DNA of 64,000 bases, from the NCBI GenBank assembly GCA_031315995.1, contig JALDRG010000007.1, positions 124,001 through 188,000 on the forward strand, in the 5' to 3' direction. This DNA comes from Nitrospira sp. (GTDB taxonomy: Bacteria > Nitrospirota > Nitrospiria > Nitrospirales > Nitrospiraceae). Below, piece by piece: positions 16,131 to 23,779 of this stretch. The notes under the pieces were generated by a model that saw nothing but the letters and a program-made list of their open reading frames with translations, was not told the DNA's origin and searched no databases. The position numbers and the translations under genes were made by a program. How positions within the stretch are numbered: the stretch's first letter is position 1; the number at the start of each line of letters is the position of its first letter.

Positions 16131-16321
16131 CTATCGTTGAGGCCCCAACATTGGATCTGCCCTCCGGCGAGCAGCATGCACGTGTGCGAGGCGCCCGCCG
16201 TGAGGTCGACCACTCTGGATGAGGGAGCTGAGAGAGGATGTGTTTGGGCGCATGCAATGAAGAGCAGGGCGTGGAACAGCAGAGAGGCCGTCAGGAGAGG
16301 ATGCCGTCGTGTCGGCTGCAT
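15191..16321 (-). CDS. RCC1-repeat lipoprotein
   Basis: A 376-residue protein with a hydrophobic start ending in a lipobox (LLFHALLFIAC) and then seven RCC1-type repeats that should close into a beta-propeller. Each unit is about 52 residues and carries KCWG-x-N-x-x-G-Q-L-G-D-G-T/S followed by A-A-G-x-x-H-T-C-A; the cysteines in CWG and HTCA recur in each blade and could form disulfides. The ATG at 16321 is preferred to upstream in-frame starts that lack a signal peptide. Bacterial RCC1 proteins are usually surface or secreted binding proteins; this one's ligand is unknown. The sixth repeat is degenerate (DNRHREVGDDGES). Confidence 0.85.
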   Translation of the reverse strand: MQPTRRHPLLTASLLFHALLFIACAQTHPLSAPSSRVVDLTAGASHTCMLLAGGQIQCWGLNDSGQLGDGTLTNRALPEDVIGMMVTAKAIAAGERHTCAVTTRAGVKCWGSNHDSQLGDGTNIDRVAPTNVAGLTSGIRTIVAGEQHTCGLTVAGGVKCWGSNRKGQLGDGSDVNRNTPVDVPGLTAGVSTLAAGWQHTCAVTIAGEVKCWGDNQDGQLGDGTAIDKHAPVEVTGLGSVVRAIAAGARHTCVLTVTGGVKCWGNNQNGQLGDGSVNTRVTPLDVTGLTSNVSAIAAGKQHSCALDTSGTVKCWGDNRHREVGDDGESETVTPLEIKGLSHNARALAAGGEHTCALSLDKIHCWGNNVYGQLGKKT

Positions 16322-16863
16322 AGATATATCGTGCCTCCTCAATATGTATCCTACGGATGGCATTCTCACGAAAACACAGTAGGTGGCGCACACTATAAAT
16401 CACCATGATCAGGGAAACAATGTTGCCGTGGCCGGCCACCTGGATAGGCGGCTCTCGCTGAGAGGGGGGCCAGCGCAGATCTGGCCTAATCGCAAGACTG
16501 TGGTAGGTTACAATTGGGCGCCATGATGTGAGGATCTATTCCCGCCCTATAGCAGAGAAAGGGAGGATGAATCGAGTGCGTGCAGAACTGGCAGACCGTC
16601 GAACGGTAGGTGCAGCGGCAAGGGCAACCGCGAGAAGATCTCCGGCAGCTCCGAATGATGTAGTTCACATAACCTCGGTAGGGAAAGGAAATAAGCCGAG
16701 TCAAGACGTCGACCCTGGGCAATATCGTCCTGGTGAGGCCGAGTGTTTGTTTCGCCGTGAAGGGCAGAATTACACGGAAACCGATGGATGGGTCTATCAC
16801 CATGCGTGGGGGAATGGGTTGGGATAAAGCGCTCGGTCGAGGAGGTTGGAGACATGTGTTGTA
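16322..16863. other. Gene-poor stretch with one doubtful ORF
   Basis: Apart from the doubtful plus-strand ORF at 16576-16827 I see no gene here. The A/T-rich part at 16330-16410 probably holds the promoter of the RCC1 gene, but no clear -35/-10 pair was identified. Confidence 0.4.
16576..16827 (+). CDS. Doubtful hypothetical protein
   Basis: A GTG at 16576, nine bases after GGGAGG, opens an 83-codon frame with Arg/Ala-rich N-terminus and a more protein-like C-terminus (YRPGEAECLFRREGQNYTET). No family is recognised and codon use is not persuasive. An in-frame ATG at 16567 abuts the ribosome binding site and is less likely. Confidence 0.25.
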   Translation: MRAELADRRTVGAAARATARRSPAAPNDVVHITSVGKGNKPSQDVDPGQYRPGEAECLFRREGQNYTETDGWVYHHAWGNGLG

Positions 16864-16939
16864 TGGTGGCGGTGACCCGGATTGAACGGGTGACCCGCGG
16901 CTTATGAGTCCGCTGCTCTACCAACTGAGCTACACCGCC
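16864..16939 (-). tRNA. tRNA with CAT anticodon (elongator Met or Ile2), CCA encoded
   Basis: Read on the minus strand the sequence folds into a complete 76-base tRNA. The acceptor stem is GGCGGTG/CACCGCC, the D arm GCTC/GAGC, the anticodon loop CTCATAA and the T arm GGGTC-class with TTCAATC, followed by A73 and an encoded CCA. The anticodon stem GCGGA/GCCGC has a mismatch at the last pair. CAT anticodons serve elongator Met, initiator Met or lysidine-modified Ile; the A-T rather than mismatched first pairs and the lack of three GC pairs next to the loop argue against initiator. Elongator Met is the most likely. Confidence 0.9.
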
Positions 16940-17588
16940 ACTGGAGGATACGTGGGCTGACCAAGTGAACCGCAATAATAGCCGAAGCGGAGTTGAAGTG
17001 TCTACCGGCTGCCCAGCACGCATCTGTCTCGCTTCGTAGCGATCCAACCTCATTGCCTGGAGACCCCACCTTCACGAGAGTTGATTCGAACCATGAGGGG
17101 AATCCGAGTGAGGTTGAAAACGGCGCGGAGTCTAACGCAGGAAGGTTGTTCCACAAATGATCTTCACAGCCGTTCCGTCTCGACCGATGTAGAAGTCCTT
17201 GCCGAAGGGCGAACTCTGGAGAGTTGTCTCTGCAAAAGACTTGAGGCATCGCTCTGGTGTTGCCGTCTTTCCTAACCCGGATCATCTATGAATACCCGCT
17301 GCGTCGTCCGATCCTCGCGCCCAGAAGGACGTTTCTCGTTGCGCCTCCTCGACGGACTGGAAGTAGGTTTCTCTCGGCCTCTTCTATGCCAAGTCCTGGT
17401 CGGTCCGGTATGATTGCCTGAGCATGGTTGGGAGCGGCTGGTGGCGGTGATCCGGTCTGTGACTCGAGGAGCATCCGACGCTCATCACACAGTAGGGGCG
17501 AGGTGGAACGTGCAACTTAAACTCTGTAGACTGCCGGCAGAAGGGACTGAACCGTTGAGGACGGAGGTCACGAAGAAGGAGTTCTGCG
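16940..17588. other. Gene-free stretch upstream of the stress-protein operon
   Basis: No ORF with a convincing start, codon pattern or family match was found in these 650 bp. The last 60 bases must contain the leader of the UspA gene (AAGGAG at about 17576). I did not identify a remnant of an integrated element beside the tRNA, although the location would suit one. Confidence 0.4.
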
Positions 17589-18503
17589 ATGAGAGCATCC
17601 TCACATCGGTCGGTTGCCAGCATTCTGCTGCCGACGGACTTTCAGCAGCCGGCTCGGCGGGCCTGTACCTATGCCTTAAAACTGGCGAACATCTACGGCG
17701 CTCGACTGAAAATCGTCCATGTGATCAAGACCCTGTCCGAATCATCACAGGTGTCTCCCGACCATCGCTCCCTGGATTCCATCAAGACCTCGGCGTTGCT
17801 TGAGCTGGGACGGCTGACGAGACTGGCTCAAGACGCTGGCATCCATGCGGAGCCCCGCTTGCTCTATGGCATTCCGGGAGATTGTATTCTGGAGGCTGCG
17901 GCCCGTGTCAATGCGGGGCTCATCGTCATGGGAACCCACGGACGCATGGGCTGGGATCGATTGCGGCTCGGCAGTACCGCGCAGGCGGTCGTGCGGAAAG
18001 CCTCCTGTCCCGTCCTAACGCTTCAGGATGTCGTCGCGCGAGATTCGTTTCGACATCATGCCAAGGTCAGCCTGGCTCGGCTCCTGGTGGCGACGGATTT
18101 CTCCTCCTGCGCCGATGCGGCGTTGCGCTATGTGTCCGGGCTGGCTCTACGATTGAAGGCTCAACTGCATCTCGTGCATGTGTCCGAAGAAGGGACGGCT
18201 CAGGAGGGGGGAAAGCGAAAGTTGAAGCGATTGCTTCGGAGGCTGGAAGAGGATGGGATGGAAGCGTCCGGGATCTCACTTCCCGGGGATCCCCTGTCGA
18301 TGATCCTGAAGCAGGCTGAGCAATGGCAGGCCGACGTGATTGTGGCCGGCACGCAAGGTCGGCGAGGATTGTCCCGCCTGCTGCTGGGCAGTGTGGCGGA
18401 AGGGCTCTTGGGGAGGGCCGCCTGCCCGGTCTTGATCGTGAGAAAGGCGTCCCACCCGTTGAGCCTGATTGATCATCCACCTCGATCCGTCGAATCGCGA
18501 TGA
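17589..18503 (+). CDS. Tandem-domain universal stress protein (UspA family)
   Basis: A 304-residue cytoplasmic protein made of two UspA domains. Each starts with a beta strand (ILLPTDF; LLVATDFSS) and ends with the ATP-binding signature G-x2-G-x9-G-S/T (GTHGRMGWDRLRLGST; GTQGRRGLSRLLLGSV) followed by V-R/G-R/K-A-x-C-P-V-L. Both signatures are intact, so ATP binding is expected. An AAGGAG ribosome binding site precedes the ATG. The stop TGA overlaps the start of the cation/proton antiporter (ATGA), so the two are translationally coupled; UspA domains are known partners of such transporters, suggesting nucleotide-dependent regulation of the antiporter. Confidence 0.92.
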   Translation: MRASSHRSVASILLPTDFQQPARRACTYALKLANIYGARLKIVHVIKTLSESSQVSPDHRSLDSIKTSALLELGRLTRLAQDAGIHAEPRLLYGIPGDCILEAAARVNAGLIVMGTHGRMGWDRLRLGSTAQAVVRKASCPVLTLQDVVARDSFRHHAKVSLARLLVATDFSSCADAALRYVSGLALRLKAQLHLVHVSEEGTAQEGGKRKLKRLLRRLEEDGMEASGISLPGDPLSMILKQAEQWQADVIVAGTQGRRGLSRLLLGSVAEGLLGRAACPVLIVRKASHPLSLIDHPPRSVESR

Positions 18504-19984
18504 CACTCACGATCGAATACATGCTATTAGGGACCTCCGGCCTGTTATTGCTGAGTGTCCTCGCCAGCAAGATCTCCGACCGGCTGGGAGTGCCGGTTCT
18601 GCTGCTGTTTCTCGCCATCGGAATGCTGACCGGATCAGACGGGCCGGGCGGCGTCCAGTTCGACAATCCATGGTTGGCGCAGTCGCTCGGCGTGGTGGCG
18701 CTGGCGTTCATTCTCTTCGCGGGAGGGATGGACACCGAGTGGGCAGCCGTACGACCGGTAATCGGCAAGGGTCTGGCCCTGTCCACAGTGGGGGTGATGA
18801 TCACAGCCGGGCTGGTCGGCTGGTTCGCCACCATGGTGTTCGGGCTCTCCTGGCTGGAGGGATTGCTGCTCGGCGCGATCGTGTCATCAACCGATGCCGC
18901 CGCCGTCTTTGCGGTCATGCGATCACGTTATGTCGGCCTCCGTGGGCCCTTGAAACCGTTGCTTGAGTTGGAGTCCGGCAGCAACGACCCGATGGCGGTG
19001 TTTCTCACGATCGGACTGATCAGCCTCATCACCGGAACCTCGGAGTCGGTCCTGGATCTGGTTCCGATGTTCGTGCGGCAGATGGCCTTGGGTGCGGCCA
19101 TCGGGTACGGCATCGGGAAACTGATGGTCCTCGCGATCAATACGCTCAAGCTTGAATACGAGGGGTTGTATCCGGTCTTGACCCTCTCCCTGATACTCCT
19201 GACCTACAGTGGAAGCGCCTGGCTCGGTGGAAACGGCTTTTTGGCGGTCTATGTGGCGGGGCTGATGATGGGCAATAGTGAGTTCATCCACAAGCGCAGC
19301 CTGATGCGGTTCCACGACGGCCTGGCCTGGTTGACGCAAATCGCGATGTTCTTGACGCTCGGGCTCCAGGTCTTCCCCTCGCAACTGGTTCCGGTCGCCG
19401 GAGTGGGGATGCTGCTGGCGTTGTTCTTGATGACCGTCGCCCGCCCAGTGGCGGTCTTTGTCACCTTGGCCTTTACGTCGCTGGATTTGCGTGAGAAGAC
19501 GATGCTGGCATGGGTCGGCCTGCGCGGAGCCGTCCCGATCATCCTCGCCACGTTTCCGTTACTGGCTGGTGTGCCGCAAGCCAATATGATGTTCAACCTG
19601 GTGTTCTTCATCGTGTTGACCTCGGTCCTTCTGCAAGGCACGTCGATTCCCCTGGTTGCGCGATGGCTTCGGGTTGATGAGGCGTTGCGACCGCAGCCGG
19701 ACCTCTCGCCGATCTGGGAAGCGCCGACCAGCGACAAGAGCGGTCTCCTCGAGGTCAGGGTTCCGGAGGGGTCTGGAGTGGTCGGTCGACAGCTCTCCGA
19801 ACTAGGTTTCCCCAAACGCGTCGAGGTCCTCCTGGTTCGGCGGAAGGGCGACTGTTACCTGCCGGACGAAAGTCCGGTGGTGGAGGCGGATGATTTGCTG
19901 TTGGTGTTTACCGATCACACGTCATCCCTTCAGGTACGAACAATACTTGAAACGCCGCGTCCTTCCGGATCGGAGACGGCCTGA
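18500..19984 (+). CDS. Potassium/proton (CPA1-type) antiporter with C-terminal TrkA_C domain
   Basis: A 494-residue inner-membrane antiporter. About twelve hydrophobic segments fill residues 5-390 and include the CPA core LGAIVSSTDAAAVFAVMRSR and LELESGSNDPMAVFLT, where the TDA and ND acidic residues carry cation and proton. Residues about 410-485 form a TrkA_C regulatory domain (GVVGRQLSELGFPKRVEVLL). This architecture is that of the CvrA/NhaP2 potassium-proton antiporters that protect from K+ overload or osmotic shifts. It overlaps the UspA gene by four bases. The coupling of a UspA partner, the antiporter and a nearby MscS channel points to an osmotic-stress cluster. Confidence 0.9.
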   Translation: MTLTIEYMLLGTSGLLLLSVLASKISDRLGVPVLLLFLAIGMLTGSDGPGGVQFDNPWLAQSLGVVALAFILFAGGMDTEWAAVRPVIGKGLALSTVGVMITAGLVGWFATMVFGLSWLEGLLLGAIVSSTDAAAVFAVMRSRYVGLRGPLKPLLELESGSNDPMAVFLTIGLISLITGTSESVLDLVPMFVRQMALGAAIGYGIGKLMVLAINTLKLEYEGLYPVLTLSLILLTYSGSAWLGGNGFLAVYVAGLMMGNSEFIHKRSLMRFHDGLAWLTQIAMFLTLGLQVFPSQLVPVAGVGMLLALFLMTVARPVAVFVTLAFTSLDLREKTMLAWVGLRGAVPIILATFPLLAGVPQANMMFNLVFFIVLTSVLLQGTSIPLVARWLRVDEALRPQPDLSPIWEAPTSDKSGLLEVRVPEGSGVVGRQLSELGFPKRVEVLLVRRKGDCYLPDESPVVEADDLLLVFTDHTSSLQVRTILETPRPSGSETA

Positions 19985-20264
19985 TCCCATCCTTCAGACG
20001 GGTGGAGGATTCGTGACAGCGACCACCCCCTGACAAAGGTGATCCAGACCGACATTGTCCATTCGCATCACAAGCTGAGTTTTCCCAACCGGATGGTATC
20101 GGTTCCCCTCTTGCTCGCCGCCGAAGCATGGTGCCAGTCTGCAAGCAAGGAGCTTGGCCTATCCGGTGATGCGTAACTTTGTGCTGATCGAGTGGATCGG
20201 GTAAGGTGTCGTATGGGTCGAGTGGAGACAAACAACACAATGAACCGAACAAAGGAGGAACGAG

Positions 20265-20798
20265 ATGGCTGTCATGCGAGATTCGGATCGAGCGTTGTTC
20301 AGCGCGACGGAACTGAAGGTGATTGAATCGAGCACGCCTGCGCTGATCAAATCCTATCAGCCGAGACAGTTGAATGCCCGGATGGTACGAGTGAGAAAGT
20401 ATGCGGACAAGCATCGCGATCTCGTCCGGGAGCAACAGCGCGCGACAAAAAAAGGCCCGCGCCCCGGTCGTCCGCAGGAACTGTCCAATCTGCGATCCAA
20501 GCGTAAGGCGCAGCTCTTCGCCGACGCGCTCCAGCGCTTCGAAAAGCGTGCGGAGCAAGTGACCAAACAAACCCTGGCGAAGCAGACGGCCGACGAGAAA
20601 CGGGCAGCCAAGGGTCCGCGCCGATCGGGCGCGCAGCGAGAGACGCTCCGCCGGCGTCAGCAACGGCGTCAGGCTGCCGATGCAGCGGCGTCGCAACCCC
20701 GCATCGCACGACAACTCAAAAAAACCAAACAGCGGGCGATCCAGGGACATATCCGCGCCAGGGGAAAACGTCAACAGGCCAAGCGCGATTCCCGATGA
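20265..20798 (+). CDS. Very basic protein of unknown function
   Basis: A 177-residue cytoplasmic protein after AAAGGAGG. The N-terminal 50 residues look folded (LFSATELKVIESSTPALIKS and RMVRVRKYADKHRDLVREQQ); the rest is extremely rich in Arg, Lys, Gln and Ala and predicted to be helical or disordered (TLRRRQQRRQAADAAAS). The very high positive charge suggests nucleic-acid binding. I recognise no named family. It lies between the antiporter and the MscS gene, on the same strand, with a hairpin after its stop. Confidence 0.65.
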   Translation: MAVMRDSDRALFSATELKVIESSTPALIKSYQPRQLNARMVRVRKYADKHRDLVREQQRATKKGPRPGRPQELSNLRSKRKAQLFADALQRFEKRAEQVTKQTLAKQTADEKRAAKGPRRSGAQRETLRRRQQRRQAADAAASQPRIARQLKKTKQRAIQGHIRARGKRQQAKRDSR

Positions 20799-20802
20799 CC
20801 AT

Positions 20803-20821
20803 CCGCCGAGACCCTCGGTGG
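20803..20821 (+). terminator. Stem-loop after the basic-protein gene
   Basis: CCGCCGAG (20803-20810) pairs with CTCGGTGG (20814-20821), one G-U pair included, around a 3-base loop, five bases after the stop codon. No T-run follows, so it may be a processing or attenuation hairpin before mscS rather than a strong terminator. Confidence 0.35.
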
Positions 20822-20865
20822 TTCACATCTGACCGGACAACACCGGAGATAAGGAGGGCGTGACG

Positions 20866-21792
20866 ATGAATGAGTGGTTGGGGGGTGACCTCATGCCGCG
20901 GCTGATCGAATGGTCGACGGTGCTGGGTCTGGTGGCATTCCGTATTGTGCTGACGGTGATTCTCGCCGTCGTCGCCTTGCGATTTCTTCGTGTGGGTCTC
21001 CGACAGCTGGAGGCGCTGCTGTCCAGGTCCGGTCAGGCGGACGACCGAATGCCGGGCTCCGCGCAGAAACGTGCGGAGACCCTGACCGGGATCTTGGGGA
21101 CGATCGGGATGACCGTGATCTGGAGCCTGGTGGTCATCGAAGTCTTGGCCCATGTCGGACTGGACGTCAGACCCATTTTGGCAGGGGCCGGCATTCTTGG
21201 GCTCGCAGTCGGGTTCGGAGCCCAGAACATGGTGCGAGACCTGATCAGCGGGTTCTTCATCATTCTGGAGGACCAGGTGCGCCTGGGAGACGTGGCCGTG
21301 ATTAATGGGACCGGAGGCCTGGTTGAGGATATCACGTTCCGTACGATTCGACTCCGCGATTTCAGCGGAGTGGTGCATGTCTTTCCGAACGGAACGATCA
21401 ACACCTTGTCCAATATGACCAAGGATTGGTCGGCGTTTGTTCTGGACATGGGGGTAGCCTATAAAGAGGACACGGACCGCGTCGTGCAGATCATGAAGGA
21501 AGTCGGGGAGGAACTCCGCGCGGACTCGGTGTTCGGACCGCTCATGATCGAGCCGATCGAAGTAGTGGGGGTCGAAGATTTTGCCGATTCCGCAGTGACG
21601 ATCCGTGCCCGGATTAAAACCAAACCACTTCAACAGTGGAACATCGGGCGTGAATACAGGCGCCGCATCAAGAAAGCGTTCGATGCGCAAGCGATCGAGA
21701 TCCCCTTTCCTCATCGCACGTTGTACATGGGCGAAGCCAGCCCTCCGTTCAAACTGGAGGCCCTGGCTGGACCGGGTTTGGTCAAGGTATAG
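20866..21792 (+). CDS. MscS-family mechanosensitive ion channel
   Basis: A 308-residue inner-membrane channel. Three membrane segments (VLGLVAFRIVLTVILAVVAL; IGMTVIWSLVVIEVLA; the pore helix AGAGILGLAVGFGAQNMVRD) precede the MscS beta domain (FIILEDQVRLGDVAVINGTG, VEDITFRTIRLRDFSGVVHV) and a C-terminal alpha/beta domain. The glycine/alanine-rich TM3 and the GAQN turn are diagnostic. It opens under membrane tension to release solutes during hypo-osmotic shock. AAGGAGGG stands seven bases before the ATG at 20866. It follows the antiporter/UspA pair, consistent with osmotic adaptation. Confidence 0.93.
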   Translation: MNEWLGGDLMPRLIEWSTVLGLVAFRIVLTVILAVVALRFLRVGLRQLEALLSRSGQADDRMPGSAQKRAETLTGILGTIGMTVIWSLVVIEVLAHVGLDVRPILAGAGILGLAVGFGAQNMVRDLISGFFIILEDQVRLGDVAVINGTGGLVEDITFRTIRLRDFSGVVHVFPNGTINTLSNMTKDWSAFVLDMGVAYKEDTDRVVQIMKEVGEELRADSVFGPLMIEPIEVVGVEDFADSAVTIRARIKTKPLQQWNIGREYRRRIKKAFDAQAIEIPFPHRTLYMGEASPPFKLEALAGPGLVKV

Positions 21793-21798
21793 CAGGTG

Positions 21799-21817
21799 GC
21801 TGACAGCCTTCGTCAGC
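21799..21817. terminator. Stem-loop between convergent mscS and acyl-CoA dehydrogenase genes
   Basis: GCTGAC (21799-21804) and GTCAGC (21812-21817) form a perfect 6-bp stem with a 7-base loop in the gap between two convergent genes. There is no T-run. A weak bidirectional terminator is possible. Confidence 0.3.
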
Positions 21818-21847
21818 GCCGGCAAGAGTGTCTGGGTGGGTGATTGG

Positions 21848-23758
21848 TCAGGTGGAACGTTTCTCGGATGTATAGTCGTCCAGCCGGCGCAGAATGATTC
21901 CGTGCGAGAGTGAGGGGTAGGACCCTTTGAGGGCTTGGGTCCCCGTGGCCATTCTGAGCGAGTCCTGATTCCGTCGAAACTCCTTGAGCCGTCGCTCGAT
22001 CCGTTGCATCGCAGTGGCGCGGAACGCGTCCGCCAATTCCCAGACCGTCGTGTGGCCGTCGATTCTGGTCTGCCGCTCGGCATGGAGGACCGCGGCCAGG
22101 ATGGCGAGGAGGTCTTCACCGACGGCTTCGATCGCATTCTGGAGACGCTGCTCGTCCTGAAACGAGCGCTGGAATCGCACCATCGCATGGAAAGTCTTGC
22201 GCGCCAGACGCCGGCTGGTTCGTTCGACATAACGGGCCAACGGCCGGACGTGGGGGTGTGCGTACTCCGGACGATCGGGCAACGGCCGTCTTCGCCATTG
22301 TTGCAGGTACCAGGGCAAATAGAAGCGCGCCAATTTCAACGCCTGCCTGGTCTGGTCCAGTATCGAGAGATCCCCGGCATAGAATCCTTTGGCGCGATCA
22401 AGATGAGGACTCAACCCTTCGCGGACGACGAAGGGCCGCAAGATATCGGTTGCCCCCTCGCCGATCCGATACATTTCCGCATCGCGAACGAGTTGTTCAA
22501 TGCCGAATGCCGCTTCACCGCGCGTTTCCTTGGATTCGGCGGTTTCGTACCCCATCCCTCCGAAGATCGTCTGCGCGTCGCGCAGGAATCGGATCGTGTG
22601 TTCGGAACAGAAAATTTTGGCGACCGCGGCTTCGATGCGGATGTCGTATCGGTGTTGATCGGCCAACCGCCAGACCAGTAGCGCCAAGGATTCCATCGCG
22701 AAGAGATGGCTCGCCATGTCTCCGATGCGGATCTGTTGCGTCTGCCGCTCCGCCAACGGCTTCTGAAAGGTGATCCTGGTAGTGGCCCGATCCAAGGTCG
22801 GTTGCCAGGCCTGTTTGGCCATTCCGAGACAGATGGCGGGAATACTGATGCCGCGACCCACATTCAAAATCGTCAAGGCATACTTCAATCCTTTTCCGAC
22901 GTCGCCGATCACCTGCTCGACCGGAACCTGCACGTTCGTCAAGGTGATATGGGCGTTTTCGATTCCACGACAGCCTTCGAACTGGCAGCGCTGGCGGACC
23001 AACACACCCGGCGCAGCCATGTCTAAGATAAACGCCGTGTGAACGCGATCGTCCGCCTGTCGTCCGCTCGGCGCTGGAACCCATTCGACCCTTCCTTTGC
23101 GTTCCACGCGCAAGGCCGGAACCCTCGCGACGAGCGTCGCGTACCGGGCAATAGGCCCATTCGTGCACCAGAGTTTCTCGCCGTTCACCAGGAAATGGCT
23201 GCCGGTCGAATCCAAGACGGCTTCGGTTCGAACGTTGGCCGCATCCGAGCCGGTCATCGGCTCCGTGAGGGCGAATGCGGAGATCGCCTCCTTGGCAACC
23301 AGAGGGAGGTACTTCTTCTTTTGGTCTTCGGTGCCGAACAGGAGGATCGGCATGGCGATACCGATGGATTGCGGCACCGCCACCGTCAGCGCAAGAATGT
23401 TGCTCCAGCCGGCAATGACCGTGAGGACACGGCCGTAGTTCGTGTAAGAGAAGCCGAGCCCGCCGTATTCTTTTGGAATCTTCATGCCGAAGACTCCGAG
23501 CTTGAAGAGTCCCTGGATGACGCGCTCAGGAATTTTGGCCCGGCGTTCGATTTCTTCCGGGTCGACCCCATGGATCAGAAAGTCTTGGACCTGTTGGCAG
23601 AAGGCCTCGCCGACGGCCTTCTCTTCCGGAGGCTCAGGCGGCGTCAGCAAGAGGTCGAATTCCGGTCGACCGTCATAGAGGCCGGCCAGGAAACTCTCTC
23701 CGATGAATCGCTCCCGGGCTTCTTCGATCCGTTCGAAACCTTTGAAGAGGGTGCTCAT
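21848..23758 (-). CDS. Acyl-CoA dehydrogenase (long form)
   Basis: A 636-residue FAD-dependent acyl-CoA dehydrogenase, last gene of the large catabolic operon. The N-terminal, middle and C-terminal ACAD domains are in order (GLFKLGVFGMKIPKEYGGLG; AFALTEPMTGSDAANVRTEA; NVGRGISIPAICLGMAK; GGMGYETAES). The catalytic glutamate is expected in the MYRIGEGATDILRPF segment. About 180 extra C-terminal residues make it like VLCAD/ACAD9-size enzymes rather than the 380-residue short-chain forms. The ATG at 23758 follows GAGG. It should introduce the alpha-beta double bond in an acyl-CoA made by this operon (isovaleryl-, 2-methylbutyryl- or butyryl-CoA, or longer). The exact substrate cannot be read from the sequence. 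Confidence 0.9.
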   Translation of the reverse strand: MSTLFKGFERIEEARERFIGESFLAGLYDGRPEFDLLLTPPEPPEEKAVGEAFCQQVQDFLIHGVDPEEIERRAKIPERVIQGLFKLGVFGMKIPKEYGGLGFSYTNYGRVLTVIAGWSNILALTVAVPQSIGIAMPILLFGTEDQKKKYLPLVAKEAISAFALTEPMTGSDAANVRTEAVLDSTGSHFLVNGEKLWCTNGPIARYATLVARVPALRVERKGRVEWVPAPSGRQADDRVHTAFILDMAAPGVLVRQRCQFEGCRGIENAHITLTNVQVPVEQVIGDVGKGLKYALTILNVGRGISIPAICLGMAKQAWQPTLDRATTRITFQKPLAERQTQQIRIGDMASHLFAMESLALLVWRLADQHRYDIRIEAAVAKIFCSEHTIRFLRDAQTIFGGMGYETAESKETRGEAAFGIEQLVRDAEMYRIGEGATDILRPFVVREGLSPHLDRAKGFYAGDLSILDQTRQALKLARFYLPWYLQQWRRRPLPDRPEYAHPHVRPLARYVERTSRRLARKTFHAMVRFQRSFQDEQRLQNAIEAVGEDLLAILAAVLHAERQTRIDGHTTVWELADAFRATAMQRIERRLKEFRRNQDSLRMATGTQALKGSYPSLSHGIILRRLDDYTSEKRST

Positions 23759-23779
23759 GTGCCGCCTCACCCGGTCTGG

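Noticed and set aside
17070..17110. T-arm-like sequence (TTCGAAT on the minus strand) near the tRNA
   Set aside because: No acceptor, D arm or anticodon arm can be formed around it, so it is not a second tRNA or a clear integration remnant.
20716..22230. 504-codon ORF on the minus strand over mscS
   Set aside because: It spans the MscS gene antisense and two gene ends; the MscS frame has clear family motifs.
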